Below are positions 9,278 through 18,046 of a stretch of 64,000 nucleotides of DNA, one piece after another. Location: NCBI GenBank assembly GCA_026410415.1, contig JAPMLR010000006.1:64135-128134 (forward strand), given 5' to 3'. Origin of the DNA: Denitratimonas yunnanensis (SeqCode) (GTDB lineage Bacteria; Pseudomonadota; Gammaproteobacteria; Xanthomonadales; Xanthomonadaceae). Made by a program: the position numbers and the translations under genes. Position 1 is the first letter of the stretch. Each line of letters opens with the position of its first letter. A model generated the notes under the pieces. The model was not told the DNA's origin. It saw only the letters and a program-made list of their open reading frames with translations, and did no database searches.

Positions 9278-11097
9278 ATGCACTCCACACCTTTGTTCGC
9301 ACCGTTGCGTGGATGTTCCTCCTGTGGCTCGGATCCATCGCGTCGGCGATGGCGGACGAGCGCATCCTCGACTACACCGTGCTCGTCCAGGTCCAGCCGG
9401 ATGCCAGCCTGGAGGTGACCGAACACATCACTGTCCGGGCCGAAGGTGCCAACATCCGCCGCGGCATCTACCGCGACTTCCCCACCCGTTATCGCGACCG
9501 CGCCGGCAACCGCGTGGTGGTGGACATCGACGTGCTGGAAGTGACGCGCGATGGTTCGCCCGAGCCGTGGTTCATCGAAAACCTCTCCAACGGCATCCGG
9601 ATCAACACGGGCAACGACGATTTCCTTCCCGTGCCGGCGGAGTTCCGTTTCACCCTGCGCTATCGCACCACCCGTCAGATCGGCTTCTTCCCCGAGCACG
9701 ACGAGCTGTACTGGAATGCCATCGGTACTGGCTGGGCCTTCCCCATCGATGCGGCCCAGGTGCAGGTGCGCCTTCCCAAACCAGTACCGATGGCGCGCAT
9801 GAGCGTGGAGGGCTATACCGGAGCACAAGGCGCCAAGGACCAGAACTACGTAGCCAGCGTGTTGGAACCGGGGATTGCGCACTGGCGTCTGACCACCTCG
9901 TTGGCACCACAGGAAGGCCTCACCATCGTGCTGGGTTTTCCCAAGGGGCTGTTGCCTGAGCCCAGCCAGAGTCAGCGAATCGGCTGGCTGTTGATGGACA
10001 ACCGTGGCGTGCTGATCGCGCTGTTCGGCCTGCTGGCATTGCTCGTCTACTGTATCGTGCGCTGGTGGCAGATCGGCCGCGATCCGCGCGCCGGCATCAT
10101 CGTGGTGCGCTACGACCCGCCCGAGGGTCATTGCCCGGCAGAGCTGCGCTTTCTCAAGCGTGGCTGCAACTACGACACCCGCTGCTTCACCGCCGACCTG
10201 CTCGAACTGGCGGTGGATGGCAACGTGCAGCTGCAGCACGGCAGCCCGCTGTCGGAAGAGCAGTCCAAGGCACTGGAGGCGCTGCCGCTTCCCGGTGTCA
10301 TGAAGTCGCTCGCGAAGAAGCTGCAACAGAGCAAAAAGGTTTGGTCGGTCAAACGTCTGGCGTCGCCACATCGCAGCGCTTCAACCGCCGCCGCCCTGTT
10401 GGACGGGCTGCTTCCGCAACCCGAGAGCACATTGGTGTTCAAGCAGGAAAACCACCCCACCCTGCAAGGTGCGATTGCGGCCCACAAGCGTGCGCTGAAC
10501 CAACGGCTCGACCAGAACCACTTCCACCGCAACAGCGGCAGCCTCTGGATGGCGATCCTGATCGCGGTGGCCTCCGGAGTGCTGGCTTTCACCCTGTCCG
10601 GCGGCGCGGGCACGCCTCTGATCATCCTGGTGTGCGGCGTGATGTTTTCCATCCTGATGGTCTTCGCCCGGCTGATTCCTGCTCCCACCCGCGAAGGCCG
10701 CCGACTGCTCGACGAGATCGAAGGCCTGCGCCGCTATCTGGGCGTGGCCGAACGCGACGAACTGAAGCACCTTCCCGGCCCTGGCGCGGCACCGCCGCTG
10801 GACGCGGAGCGCTACCAGCGCCTACTGCCTTATGCCGTGGCGTTGGATGTCGAGGAAGCCTGGACGAAGCATTTCACCCTCGCCGTCGGTGCGGCAGCGG
10901 CGGCCGCAACCACCGCCGGCCTGGCCTGGTGCAGCGGTGGCTCGTTCGATTCGATCGGCAGTCTTGCCAATGCCGTCGGCAACAGCCTCAGCAACAGCAT
11001 CGCCTCGGCCTCGACACCACCGGGCAGCTCGTCGGGCGGTGGCGGCGGTGGTTCCTCCGGCGGCGGCGGCGGTGGCGGCGGTGGTGGAGGCCGCTGA
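9274..11097 (+). CDS. DUF2207 membrane protein with Gly-rich tail
   Basis: This 607-residue protein has a signal peptide (cleavage near AMA-DE), the extracellular DUF2207 beta domain (RGIYRDFPTRYRD, then RTTRQIGFFPEHDELYWNAIGTGW), a membrane helix near residues 245-262, a cytoplasmic segment, a pair of helices near 425-470, and a C-terminal tail of Gly/Ser ending in an uninterrupted glycine run. DUF2207 proteins are typical partners of LemA; their biochemical role is not established. The gene overlaps lemA by four bases. The tail (bases 11030-11094) is a simple GGC/GGT repeat and may vary in length between strains. Confidence 0.9.
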   Translation: MNALHTFVRTVAWMFLLWLGSIASAMADERILDYTVLVQVQPDASLEVTEHITVRAEGANIRRGIYRDFPTRYRDRAGNRVVVDIDVLEVTRDGSPEPWFIENLSNGIRINTGNDDFLPVPAEFRFTLRYRTTRQIGFFPEHDELYWNAIGTGWAFPIDAAQVQVRLPKPVPMARMSVEGYTGAQGAKDQNYVASVLEPGIAHWRLTTSLAPQEGLTIVLGFPKGLLPEPSQSQRIGWLLMDNRGVLIALFGLLALLVYCIVRWWQIGRDPRAGIIVVRYDPPEGHCPAELRFLKRGCNYDTRCFTADLLELAVDGNVQLQHGSPLSEEQSKALEALPLPGVMKSLAKKLQQSKKVWSVKRLASPHRSASTAAALLDGLLPQPESTLVFKQENHPTLQGAIAAHKRALNQRLDQNHFHRNSGSLWMAILIAVASGVLAFTLSGGAGTPLIILVCGVMFSILMVFARLIPAPTREGRRLLDEIEGLRRYLGVAERDELKHLPGPGAAPPLDAERYQRLLPYAVALDVEEAWTKHFTLAVGAAAAAATTAGLAWCSGGSFDSIGSLANAVGNSLSNSIASASTPPGSSSGGGGGGSSGGGGGGGGGGGR

Positions 11098-11179
11098 TCA
11101 GCCGGCTTGCGGCATCGCTCCCGTCAACGGCAGGGTCCGGACGTGACCCAAGCCAATGTGGCCGGTGTTCGCTCCTGTG

Positions 11180-14100
11180 TCAGGAGCCCGGCTCACGCAG
11201 GAAACGTGCAATCGACGGGGCCGGCTCATCGGGCGTGAACTCGGCCGCGATATCCACATAGCCACGCATCAGCGCGATTTCCGCCGGCCGGCGATTGAGG
11301 GTATCGCGCAGGTCTGGATCCGCTCCGGCGGCCAACAGGCGCCGTACCACGCGCGCAAGACCATGCAGTGCCGCCAGATGCAACGGGCCGAACCCGCGCC
11401 GCTCGCGGGCATGAAGGTTGACCCCGTGGCGCAGCAGCAGATCCAGCTGCGCCAGCAGCACGTCTTCGCGACAGGCGGTGCCCGGTTCGAAACTGGCACC
11501 GAGCAACAGCAGCAGTGGCGTCTCGCCTACGGCGTTGAGCGTGTCGGCATCCGCACCCGCCACCAGCAATGCGTTCCAGGCTGCGACCACCGGCACCGGG
11601 TCACGCGCACCAAAACCGAACTGTGCAAGCGCATGCAGCACACTGCCGCCATGATCATCGCTCGCCTTCGGATCCGCACCATGTGCGAGCAATGCACCAA
11701 TGGCCTGGTCCTGGCCGAGCGCGGCGGCGATCATCAGCGGCGTGATGCCGCCAGGCAGGCGCTGGTCGATCGCGATGCCATGTTCGGCCAGCGTCCAGAC
11801 CACGTCGATCTGGCGTGCGGTGAGCGCAACGCTGAGGCAAGTGGCACCGGAATGCGCAGGAGCCCCCGCATCGGCCCCGCGTGCCAGCAGATGCCGCACC
11901 AGCCCGACATGGCCGCCACCGCAGGCGCGCAGCAGCGCGGTACAACCTTGCGCATCAACCGCATTGATCGCCAACCCCAGATCGAGAAGGCGCTCGACCG
12001 CCTCGGCGTCGCCCCGCTGCGCCGCGGAAACCAGATCGCCATCGCGCAGCGCGCGACGCGGCAGGCGCCATTGCGACCAGTCCATCCAGCGCGACAGGTG
12101 CGGCCGCCCGAGCGAGAGCGCCAGGCCGCGCGCAGTCTGACCATCGGGCGTTCGCGCCGACGGTTGCGCGCCCTGCATGATCAGGCGCCGCACCGCGGCT
12201 TCATCGTCGAACTGGCAGGCCAGCATCAACGCCGTCGCGCCGAAGGTGTCGCGCGTGTCCGGATCGACGCCGCGCGCCAGCAGTGCATCAAGCAGGAGCG
12301 GCCATTTCAGGCGCAGCGCCTGGAGCAACGGAGGGCTGCCATCGGCATCGGCCGTGAAAGGGTCCGCGCCACGTTCGAGCAGGGCCAATGCGACCTGCTG
12401 CGCATCTGCGCGGGTATCGGCGTGCAGCAGCGCCGCGTTGAGATAGCGCGCGAGGCTGCCACGCCCCACCGGTGCGGCACCGCGCTCCAGCATCGCCCAG
12501 AGTGCCGGATGCGCACCCGGACCCAATGCCAGCAGGTGCCAGATGATTGGCGAGCCTTCGGTATCGGTGGCATGCGAATCAAGGTTCGCGGCGAGAACGT
12601 TGGCCGCGCCACGGCCCAGACGCGGCGCGAGATCGAGATACAACGCGGCCAATTCGTCCTGGCTACCGATGGCGATCGGCAGGAGTTGGCGCGCCGTCGA
12701 GAAACTCTCGCGATCCAGCGCCAGACGCAGCCGCATCAGCGGCGGGGCATCCTGCAACTCCTCGTCGTTCTCGGTCAGGCACGCCGGCAACACGTAACCT
12801 GGATCGAGCAAGGCGACATGGGCCCAGCGTCCCGCCGCCACCGCATGGTCGATCGCGCGGCGACCATCGGCCGCCGCTTGCTGCGGATCCACACCCAAGG
12901 CAAGCAACGCCTTCACCGTGTCGGTGTCGCAATGGCTGGCCTGGCAGGCAATGGCGAGCGCGTTGCGACCGACATGATCGCGCACCGATGGATCCACGCC
13001 ACCTTGCGTGGCCAGTCGATCGACACAGGCGGTTGCCCCGGCACGGGCCGCCTCCAGCAGCGGCGTGACGCCGTGCTCGTCGGCCAGGTCAGGATGCGCG
13101 CCGGCATGCAGCAGGGCATCGACGATGCGCGGGTTGCCCTTCAGACAGGCGGCGTGCAGCGCGGTACGACCCAGCCTGCCGCGTGCATCGACCCTGGCCT
13201 TGTGCCGCAACAGCAATTTCACCATCGCAGGATCGTCGTCTTCCCGCGCTGCGGCCAGCAGCAATGCCGGTTCACCGCCTTTGGGCTCGCAGGCGGCACG
13301 GCGGTCGATCAAGTATTTGGCGACATCCAGATTCCCCAGACCCGCAGCGATGCCGAGCGGGCTGGTTCCCTGCGCATCGAGCGCGTCCAGCGGGGCACCG
13401 GCATCCAGCAACAACGCGGCAATTGACGGTTCGGCAGCACGGGCGGCAGCGTGCAACGGCGTTTGGCCACTGGCATCGGGCGGACGTGGATCGGCGCCGT
13501 TGGTGAGCAGCATCAGGACCGCATCAGGGCGGCCGTGGTAGCTGTCACGCACGGCGGCCATCAATGGCGTAAGGCCGGCGTGAGCGAGGTTGAGGTCGGC
13601 CCCGGCCGCGATCAATGCGCGCAACAGACGCAGATCGGACAGTACCGCCGCGAGCATCGGCAAGGTGCGCTGGTCGCGTGCATCGGGAGCCGGCATGGCA
13701 TAAGGATTGGCTCCCATGTCGAGCAAGGCCAGCGCTTCATCGACCCGTCCGGCACGAGCGGCCGAATACACCGCAGCATCCACACTCGGACCGGGGGTGT
13801 AGGTTCGCGCCTGGGGTGTGGCGAGTGTCTGCGTGGTCAGCGCATCGACGACGCGATGGCGCGCCTGTTCAAGCTGATGCCATGAGGCGGCCAGCGCGGC
13901 GCAGGCCAGCGCCGGAGCCAGCAGCAGCGCATGCGCCAACAGGGCGACATGACGAATTTCCACGGCCCACGGCTGTGCCCAGGCCATGCCCAGCGTCGCC
14001 AGCGCCAACAGCAGAAGACACATCGCGGAAATCCATCCCGCAAGGCCAATGCAGGCAGCCTCGCCCAACGCATGTCGCCGCGCCGAGACCGGCTCGTCAG

Positions 14101-14503
14101 CAGGCTCCAGCAACAGCGCCAGCACCACCGCGCGCCGCCAGATCAGCACCCACGCCAGTCCGATGATGGCACTGCCCGATAGAACGGCAACAAGCCCTCC
14201 GCCTTTCGTCAACTGCATCGCCGGCCACACCAATGTCGACGCCAGCGCCGCAAGCATGGCCAGCGCCAGCCAGATGCCGCCGCGCACTTGCCGCAGCAGA
14301 AGCGGTGCGAAGCGCGTGCCGGCGGGAATGCCGAGCCATGTCGCGGCTGCGATCAAGTACAACGGAAACGCCAACACGGGGCCCAGCACGAACGCCGGGT
14401 GCATCGGCAGCCAGGCCAGCAACGTCAGTACCACCGGTGGCGCGAAAGCAGCCACCCGGGCCGTCAGGCTGGATCGTTCGGACGAGGCGTGCACGGCGGT
14501 CAT
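11180..14503 (-). CDS. Giant membrane-anchored ankyrin repeat protein
   Basis: This 1107-residue protein begins with about six hydrophobic segments in residues 18-205. It continues with some 20 or more ankyrin-type repeats from about residue 225 to 1090, shown by recurring G.TPL..A...G......LL..GAD patterns such as GQTPLHAAARAAEPSIAALLLDAGA. The middle (about 560-700) is less regular. Ankyrin arrays bind protein partners; the partner here is unknown. It overlaps the upstream ycgL gene by four bases (ATGA), so it is coupled to it. The stop lies 82 bases from the convergent DUF2207 gene. The membrane anchor suggests the array is displayed on the cytoplasmic or periplasmic face; I cannot tell which. 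Confidence 0.85.
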   Translation of the reverse strand: MTAVHASSERSSLTARVAAFAPPVVLTLLAWLPMHPAFVLGPVLAFPLYLIAAATWLGIPAGTRFAPLLLRQVRGGIWLALAMLAALASTLVWPAMQLTKGGGLVAVLSGSAIIGLAWVLIWRRAVVLALLLEPADEPVSARRHALGEAACIGLAGWISAMCLLLLALATLGMAWAQPWAVEIRHVALLAHALLLAPALACAALAASWHQLEQARHRVVDALTTQTLATPQARTYTPGPSVDAAVYSAARAGRVDEALALLDMGANPYAMPAPDARDQRTLPMLAAVLSDLRLLRALIAAGADLNLAHAGLTPLMAAVRDSYHGRPDAVLMLLTNGADPRPPDASGQTPLHAAARAAEPSIAALLLDAGAPLDALDAQGTSPLGIAAGLGNLDVAKYLIDRRAACEPKGGEPALLLAAAREDDDPAMVKLLLRHKARVDARGRLGRTALHAACLKGNPRIVDALLHAGAHPDLADEHGVTPLLEAARAGATACVDRLATQGGVDPSVRDHVGRNALAIACQASHCDTDTVKALLALGVDPQQAAADGRRAIDHAVAAGRWAHVALLDPGYVLPACLTENDEELQDAPPLMRLRLALDRESFSTARQLLPIAIGSQDELAALYLDLAPRLGRGAANVLAANLDSHATDTEGSPIIWHLLALGPGAHPALWAMLERGAAPVGRGSLARYLNAALLHADTRADAQQVALALLERGADPFTADADGSPPLLQALRLKWPLLLDALLARGVDPDTRDTFGATALMLACQFDDEAAVRRLIMQGAQPSARTPDGQTARGLALSLGRPHLSRWMDWSQWRLPRRALRDGDLVSAAQRGDAEAVERLLDLGLAINAVDAQGCTALLRACGGGHVGLVRHLLARGADAGAPAHSGATCLSVALTARQIDVVWTLAEHGIAIDQRLPGGITPLMIAAALGQDQAIGALLAHGADPKASDDHGGSVLHALAQFGFGARDPVPVVAAWNALLVAGADADTLNAVGETPLLLLLGASFEPGTACREDVLLAQLDLLLRHGVNLHARERRGFGPLHLAALHGLARVVRRLLAAGADPDLRDTLNRRPAEIALMRGYVDIAAEFTPDEPAPSIARFLREPGS

Positions 14504-14745
14504 GCGGTTTCGGCCTGCCCCGGCGGCAATTGCAGATGAAAGCCCTGTGCCTGCAATGCCGCGATCACCGTCGCCGCATCGCTGCGTGCCAGCCGGCGCT
14601 CGGGCGTCAAATCGAACTCCAGCACCGGCTCAAGCATACCCAGCCGCTGCCGCAAGGCATCGGGCAGCGCATCGAAATCGTCCTTCTCGGCGAGATAGAT
14701 GTAGGTATCCGGCCGGGTGCGGCTCTTGTAGACGTGGCAGCGCAT
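14500..14745 (-). CDS. ycgL: YcgL domain protein
   Basis: This 81-residue protein, MRCHVYKSRTRPDTYIYL..., matches the YcgL fold pattern: an initial YKS..R.DTYIYL strand, a D.LP..L...LG...PVLEFDLTPER segment and the C-terminal GFHLQLPP. Function is not established. The start follows a run of C on the coding strand (eight or more G on the plus strand after 14745), which is a possible sequencing or slippage spot but lies outside the coding part. The stop overlaps the ankyrin gene start. Confidence 0.88.
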   Translation of the reverse strand: MRCHVYKSRTRPDTYIYLAEKDDFDALPDALRQRLGMLEPVLEFDLTPERRLARSDAATVIAALQAQGFHLQLPPGQAETA

Positions 14746-14859
14746 GGGGGGGGGCAGGAAAAACCGGAAGCGGCGTCGCGCGCAGCATAGCCGGTCGCCC
14801 GGTTCACGGCGAAACGGTGGCGAAAGCCGTGTGCCCTGCTCCGGTCCGTCCGAGCGGAT

Positions 14860-16179
14860 TCAGCGTGCCATCAGCGCCTCGATGGCATCCGCATCGCGCG
14901 GAACCTCATCGGTAAGGGTCTTGGAGCCTTGCCGCGTCACCACCACGTCGTCCTCGATCCGGATGCCGATGCCACGCCATTTGGCGGAGACACCCGACGC
15001 ATCCGGGGTAATGTAAAGACCGGGCTCGATCGTGAAGACCATGTCCGGCTCCAGGACGCGGTATTCGCCATCGATGCGGTAATCGCCCACGTCGTGCACA
15101 TCCAGGCCGAGCCAGTGACCGGTCTTGTGCATGTAGAACCGACGGTAGCTGTGATCCTTGAGATTCTGCCTGAGCGTGCCCTTCAGCAGCCCCAGCCGCA
15201 ACAGGCCATCGGTCAGCACCTCTACCGCCGTCTCGTGCGGTGCGATCCAGGATACGCCGGGCCGCACCACCTCGCGTGCCGCGACGTTGGCTGCCAGAAC
15301 CACGTCGTACAACGCACGCTGGGTCTTGCTGAAACGACCATTGACGGGAAAAGTCCGGGTGATGTCGGATGCGTAGCCTTGGAGTTCCGCACCTGCATCG
15401 ATCAGCAGCAGATCCCCCTCCTGCATCTGCGCATTGTTGGCGCGGTAATGCAGGACACAGGCATTGGCACCGGAACCCACGATGGGTTCATAGGAAGGCA
15501 CCGTGCCATGACGACGGAAGCGATACAGCAACTCCGCCTCGATTTCGTATTCGTGCATGCCCGGTTTCGCGGCACGCATCGCATCCACATGCGCCAGCGC
15601 GGCAATGCGCGCCGATTCGGCCATCAGTCGACGTTCCGCCGGGCTCTTGAACAAGCGCAAGTCATGCAGCAGGTGTCCGAGTTCCTGGAATTCATGCGGT
15701 GGATGCGCACCCTGCTTGATCTGGGAGCGCACCCGCTTGACCCAACCGATCAGGGCGAGATCGAAGTCGGTATCGCGCCCGAAGTGATAGTAGACCCGGC
15801 CCCGGCCCTCGATCAGGCACGGCAGGATTTCATCCATGTCGGTCCACGGATACGCATCGTCCATGCCGAGCACGTCGACGGCGCCCTCGGGCCCGAGCCG
15901 TGCCCCGTCCCACGCTTCGCGCTCGGGATCGCGCTCGCGGCAGAACAACAGGGTTTCACCGGCGGCACGCCCCGGCACAAGGACCAGCACGGCCTCGGGT
16001 TCATCGAAGCCGGTCAGATACCAGAAGTCGCTGTCCTGACGGTACGGGAAATGCGTGTCGTTGCTGCGCACGCGCTGTGCGGCTGCCGGAAGGATCAGGA
16101 TCGCATCCGTGCCGGCCATGCGCATCAGCTGGCGCCGACGGCGAGCAAATTCGGACTGTTCGATCACCAGTGGACGCAT
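14860..16179 (-). CDS. pepP: Xaa-Pro aminopeptidase P (M24)
   Basis: This 439-residue enzyme removes N-terminal residues before proline. The N-terminal domain has YFYLTGF-like FWYLTGFDEPEAVL. The catalytic pita-bread domain shows the five metal ligands in order: D in LLIDAGAEL, D in YASDITRTFP, H in HKTGHWLGLDVHD, E in FTIEPGLYI, and E in RIEDDVVVT. Length and motifs match E. coli PepP (about 440). It sits in a pepP-ygfB arrangement, as in enterobacteria, preceded here by oleA. The stop of ygfB is 8 bases before its start. Confidence 0.95.
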   Translation of the reverse strand: MRPLVIEQSEFARRRRQLMRMAGTDAILILPAAAQRVRSNDTHFPYRQDSDFWYLTGFDEPEAVLVLVPGRAAGETLLFCRERDPEREAWDGARLGPEGAVDVLGMDDAYPWTDMDEILPCLIEGRGRVYYHFGRDTDFDLALIGWVKRVRSQIKQGAHPPHEFQELGHLLHDLRLFKSPAERRLMAESARIAALAHVDAMRAAKPGMHEYEIEAELLYRFRRHGTVPSYEPIVGSGANACVLHYRANNAQMQEGDLLLIDAGAELQGYASDITRTFPVNGRFSKTQRALYDVVLAANVAAREVVRPGVSWIAPHETAVEVLTDGLLRLGLLKGTLRQNLKDHSYRRFYMHKTGHWLGLDVHDVGDYRIDGEYRVLEPDMVFTIEPGLYITPDASGVSAKWRGIGIRIEDDVVVTRQGSKTLTDEVPRDADAIEALMAR

Positions 16180-16187
16180 GCGCTGCC

Positions 16188-16733
16188 TCAGTGCAGTCGC
16201 CCTGAATCGCGTCGCGAGATCAACGCGTCGCCATGGATCAACAGCACGGCGACACGCGCGAACTCGGCGATTTCCATCAAGGCCTGTTCGTCCTGGTCAT
16301 CGTCATCCACGACGAAGCCGGCGATATTGGCGAGATCGGCAAAGGCTTCCTGCGCATCGTCGCTCAAGGCCGGACGATTGGGCGCAAGCGAAAATCCGGC
16401 AAGAAAGCCGCGACACCACGCGAACAGCGCCGCAATGCGTTCGCCCAACGGGGCGTCGTCAGCCGGCTGCAGCAAGGCGAACCCCATGTCCTGATCGGCC
16501 AGCATCGTGGCGCTGGAACCCCGCAACGCATCAAGCGTCGTATCGGCCCGCGCCATGACGTTGTCGGCATCGACATGCAGGCGCGCAAGCCAGTCATCGC
16601 CATCGAGCGACGCGCCGGCGGCGATATACCCGGTCACCAGACCATGCAGCTCGGCCGCGTCGATGCCGACGCCGCAGCGCACCAGCGCAGCCTGCACCGC
16701 ATCGTGCGGCGGGAGGTCGATGCCCGGATTCAC
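16188..16733 (-). CDS. ygfB: YgfB/UPF0149 family protein
   Basis: This 181-residue all-helical protein contains the family pattern AELHGLVTGYIAAG near residue 27, GERIAALFAWCRGFLAGFSL in the middle, and ALMEIAEFARVAVLLIH near the C-terminus. In Pseudomonas YgfB has been linked to regulation of the AmpDh3/AlpA beta-lactam response, but a general role is not settled. The gene is coupled on both sides: it overlaps oleA by four bases and precedes pepP by 8 bases. Confidence 0.92.
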   Translation of the reverse strand: MNPGIDLPPHDAVQAALVRCGVGIDAAELHGLVTGYIAAGASLDGDDWLARLHVDADNVMARADTTLDALRGSSATMLADQDMGFALLQPADDAPLGERIAALFAWCRGFLAGFSLAPNRPALSDDAQEAFADLANIAGFVVDDDDQDEQALMEIAEFARVAVLLIHGDALISRRDSGRLH

Positions 16734-17746
16734 CAGACCACTTCGGCCATCGAGCAGTTCAGGCCCGAACCGATGCCCAGCAGCGCGATGCGACTGCCTT
16801 TCTTCAGCCGGCCCATTTCCTTGAGCTTGGACAGCACGATCGGTACCGACGCCGGGCCGATGTTGCCGTGCTCGGCGAAGATCGTGAAGACTTTCTTCGG
16901 ATCGATGCCGATGGTCTTGATCAAGGTGTTGGTGTGCACTTGGCTGACCTGATGGATCACGAATTCGTCCAGTTCATCGACCGCCCAGCCCAGCGCCTGG
17001 CGCGCCGCCTGGAAGGTCTTGGCGGCCAGCTTCATGCCTTCGATCATCAGCATGCGGGTGTCGGTGACCATGCGGTCCAGATTGCCGCGGCACAGCGTGT
17101 TCCACTCGGTGGCCGCGCGCGAAATGCCGCCCTTGTACTGCGGTGCGTCCGGCGCCAGATCACGGCGCGACAGCACCATCGCCACGGCACCGCAGCCAAG
17201 CGTCAGCGTGGCCAGCTCCTGGCGGAACTGCTCGTCGGTGACATCCGGGGCGAGCAGGCGCTCCATGGTCTTTTCGTAGGCCAGATTGGCGGTTTCGCCA
17301 TCGACCACCAGCGCGTATTCGATCTCGCCGCGCTCGATCATGCGGCTGGCGATGTCCATGCCGTTGAGAAAGGCCAGACAGGCGTTGGCCACGTCGAAAT
17401 TCTGGCACTGGTCGGACAGGCCGAGGTTGCCGCAGACGATACTGGCGGTGGACGGCTCCAGATAGTCGCGGCTGACCGAGGTGTTGATCAGCAGGCCGAT
17501 CTTCTCGCGCGGGACATCCAGTTCGGCCAGCGCCTTCTCGGCCGCGAGCGTGGCGGCATCGGAAGACTCGGTGCCGTCTTCCCAGAAGCGGCGCGAATGG
17601 ATGCCGGCGATATCACCCAGCACATCGGCGCGGATGCCCAGACGGTCCAGCGTCGGGCGCAGACGCTCGTTGATTTCCACAGAACTGAGCGTGCGCGGCG
17701 CATCGATGTGCGCGAGGCTGGCGATGGAAACGTTCTGGAACAGCAT
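16730..17746 (-). CDS. oleA: OleA-type thiolase (long-chain olefin synthesis)
   Basis: This 338-residue protein aligns from end to end, from memory, with Xanthomonas OleA: start MLFQNVSIA.LAHIDAP, the active-site cysteine in VANACLAF (Cys123, equal to Cys143 in tagged-protein numbering), Glu97 in RDYLEPST, His265 in FVIHQVS, Asn295 in EHGNIGPAS, and the C-terminus SGLNCSMAEVVW. OleA condenses two fatty acyl-CoAs head to head to a beta-keto acid, which OleD, OleC and OleB turn into olefin. No oleB, oleC or oleD is within the window on either side; the following genes are ygfB and pepP. The start overlaps nothing, so it heads a three-gene unit. Confidence 0.95.
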   Translation of the reverse strand: MLFQNVSIASLAHIDAPRTLSSVEINERLRPTLDRLGIRADVLGDIAGIHSRRFWEDGTESSDAATLAAEKALAELDVPREKIGLLINTSVSRDYLEPSTASIVCGNLGLSDQCQNFDVANACLAFLNGMDIASRMIERGEIEYALVVDGETANLAYEKTMERLLAPDVTDEQFRQELATLTLGCGAVAMVLSRRDLAPDAPQYKGGISRAATEWNTLCRGNLDRMVTDTRMLMIEGMKLAAKTFQAARQALGWAVDELDEFVIHQVSQVHTNTLIKTIGIDPKKVFTIFAEHGNIGPASVPIVLSKLKEMGRLKKGSRIALLGIGSGLNCSMAEVVW

Positions 17747-18046
17747 GAGCCTGCCGAAAATGAGGAAAACAGCCGCAGAACGCTACAGGGAACAGCCTTT
17801 CGGTGCAAGGCAAATGCGGTCCGGAGTTCATGCAAGGCACCGTGCTCCACGGCGCGGATCTTCCTTCGGTTGATCCACAATATTCGCCCGCCGCCGGAAT
17901 CATGCGTGAAATCGCTCCAACCCCGGAAATAATTTGTGACGCATTTCACACATGCCCCCGGACAACGCTTTGTACCCAATCACATCGCCTGCACAGTACC
18001 CACGGGGAATCCGACGATGCGGTGATCGCCGCAAAGCGGAGTGGCC
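17747..18046. other. Divergent intergenic region oleA / DUF1800 gene
   Basis: About 300 bases without a gene. It contains a relatively AT-rich patch around 17921-17960 with a CRP/Clp-like palindrome (listed separately), and a GGAG ribosome element at 18036-18040 for the DUF1800 gene. I could not choose a confident -35/-10 pair for either direction. Confidence 0.5.
17935..17950. promoter_or_regulatory. CRP/Clp-type binding site
   Basis: The 16-base sequence TGTGACGCATTTCACA is an exact TGTGA-N6-TCACA palindrome, the core recognised by CRP and by the xanthomonad homologue Clp. It lies 97 bases before the DUF1800 start and about 190 bases before the oleA start, so it could serve either gene. 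Binding is inferred from the consensus only. Confidence 0.6.

Noticed and set aside
11156..13426. 756-codon plus-strand frame opposite the ankyrin gene
   Set aside because: It mirrors the ankyrin repeats, has no start context, and the minus frame shows regular repeats.
14743..14756. Run of G next to ycgL as a possible phase-variation tract
   Set aside because: It lies upstream of the start codon, outside the coding part, and no promoter was seen around it.
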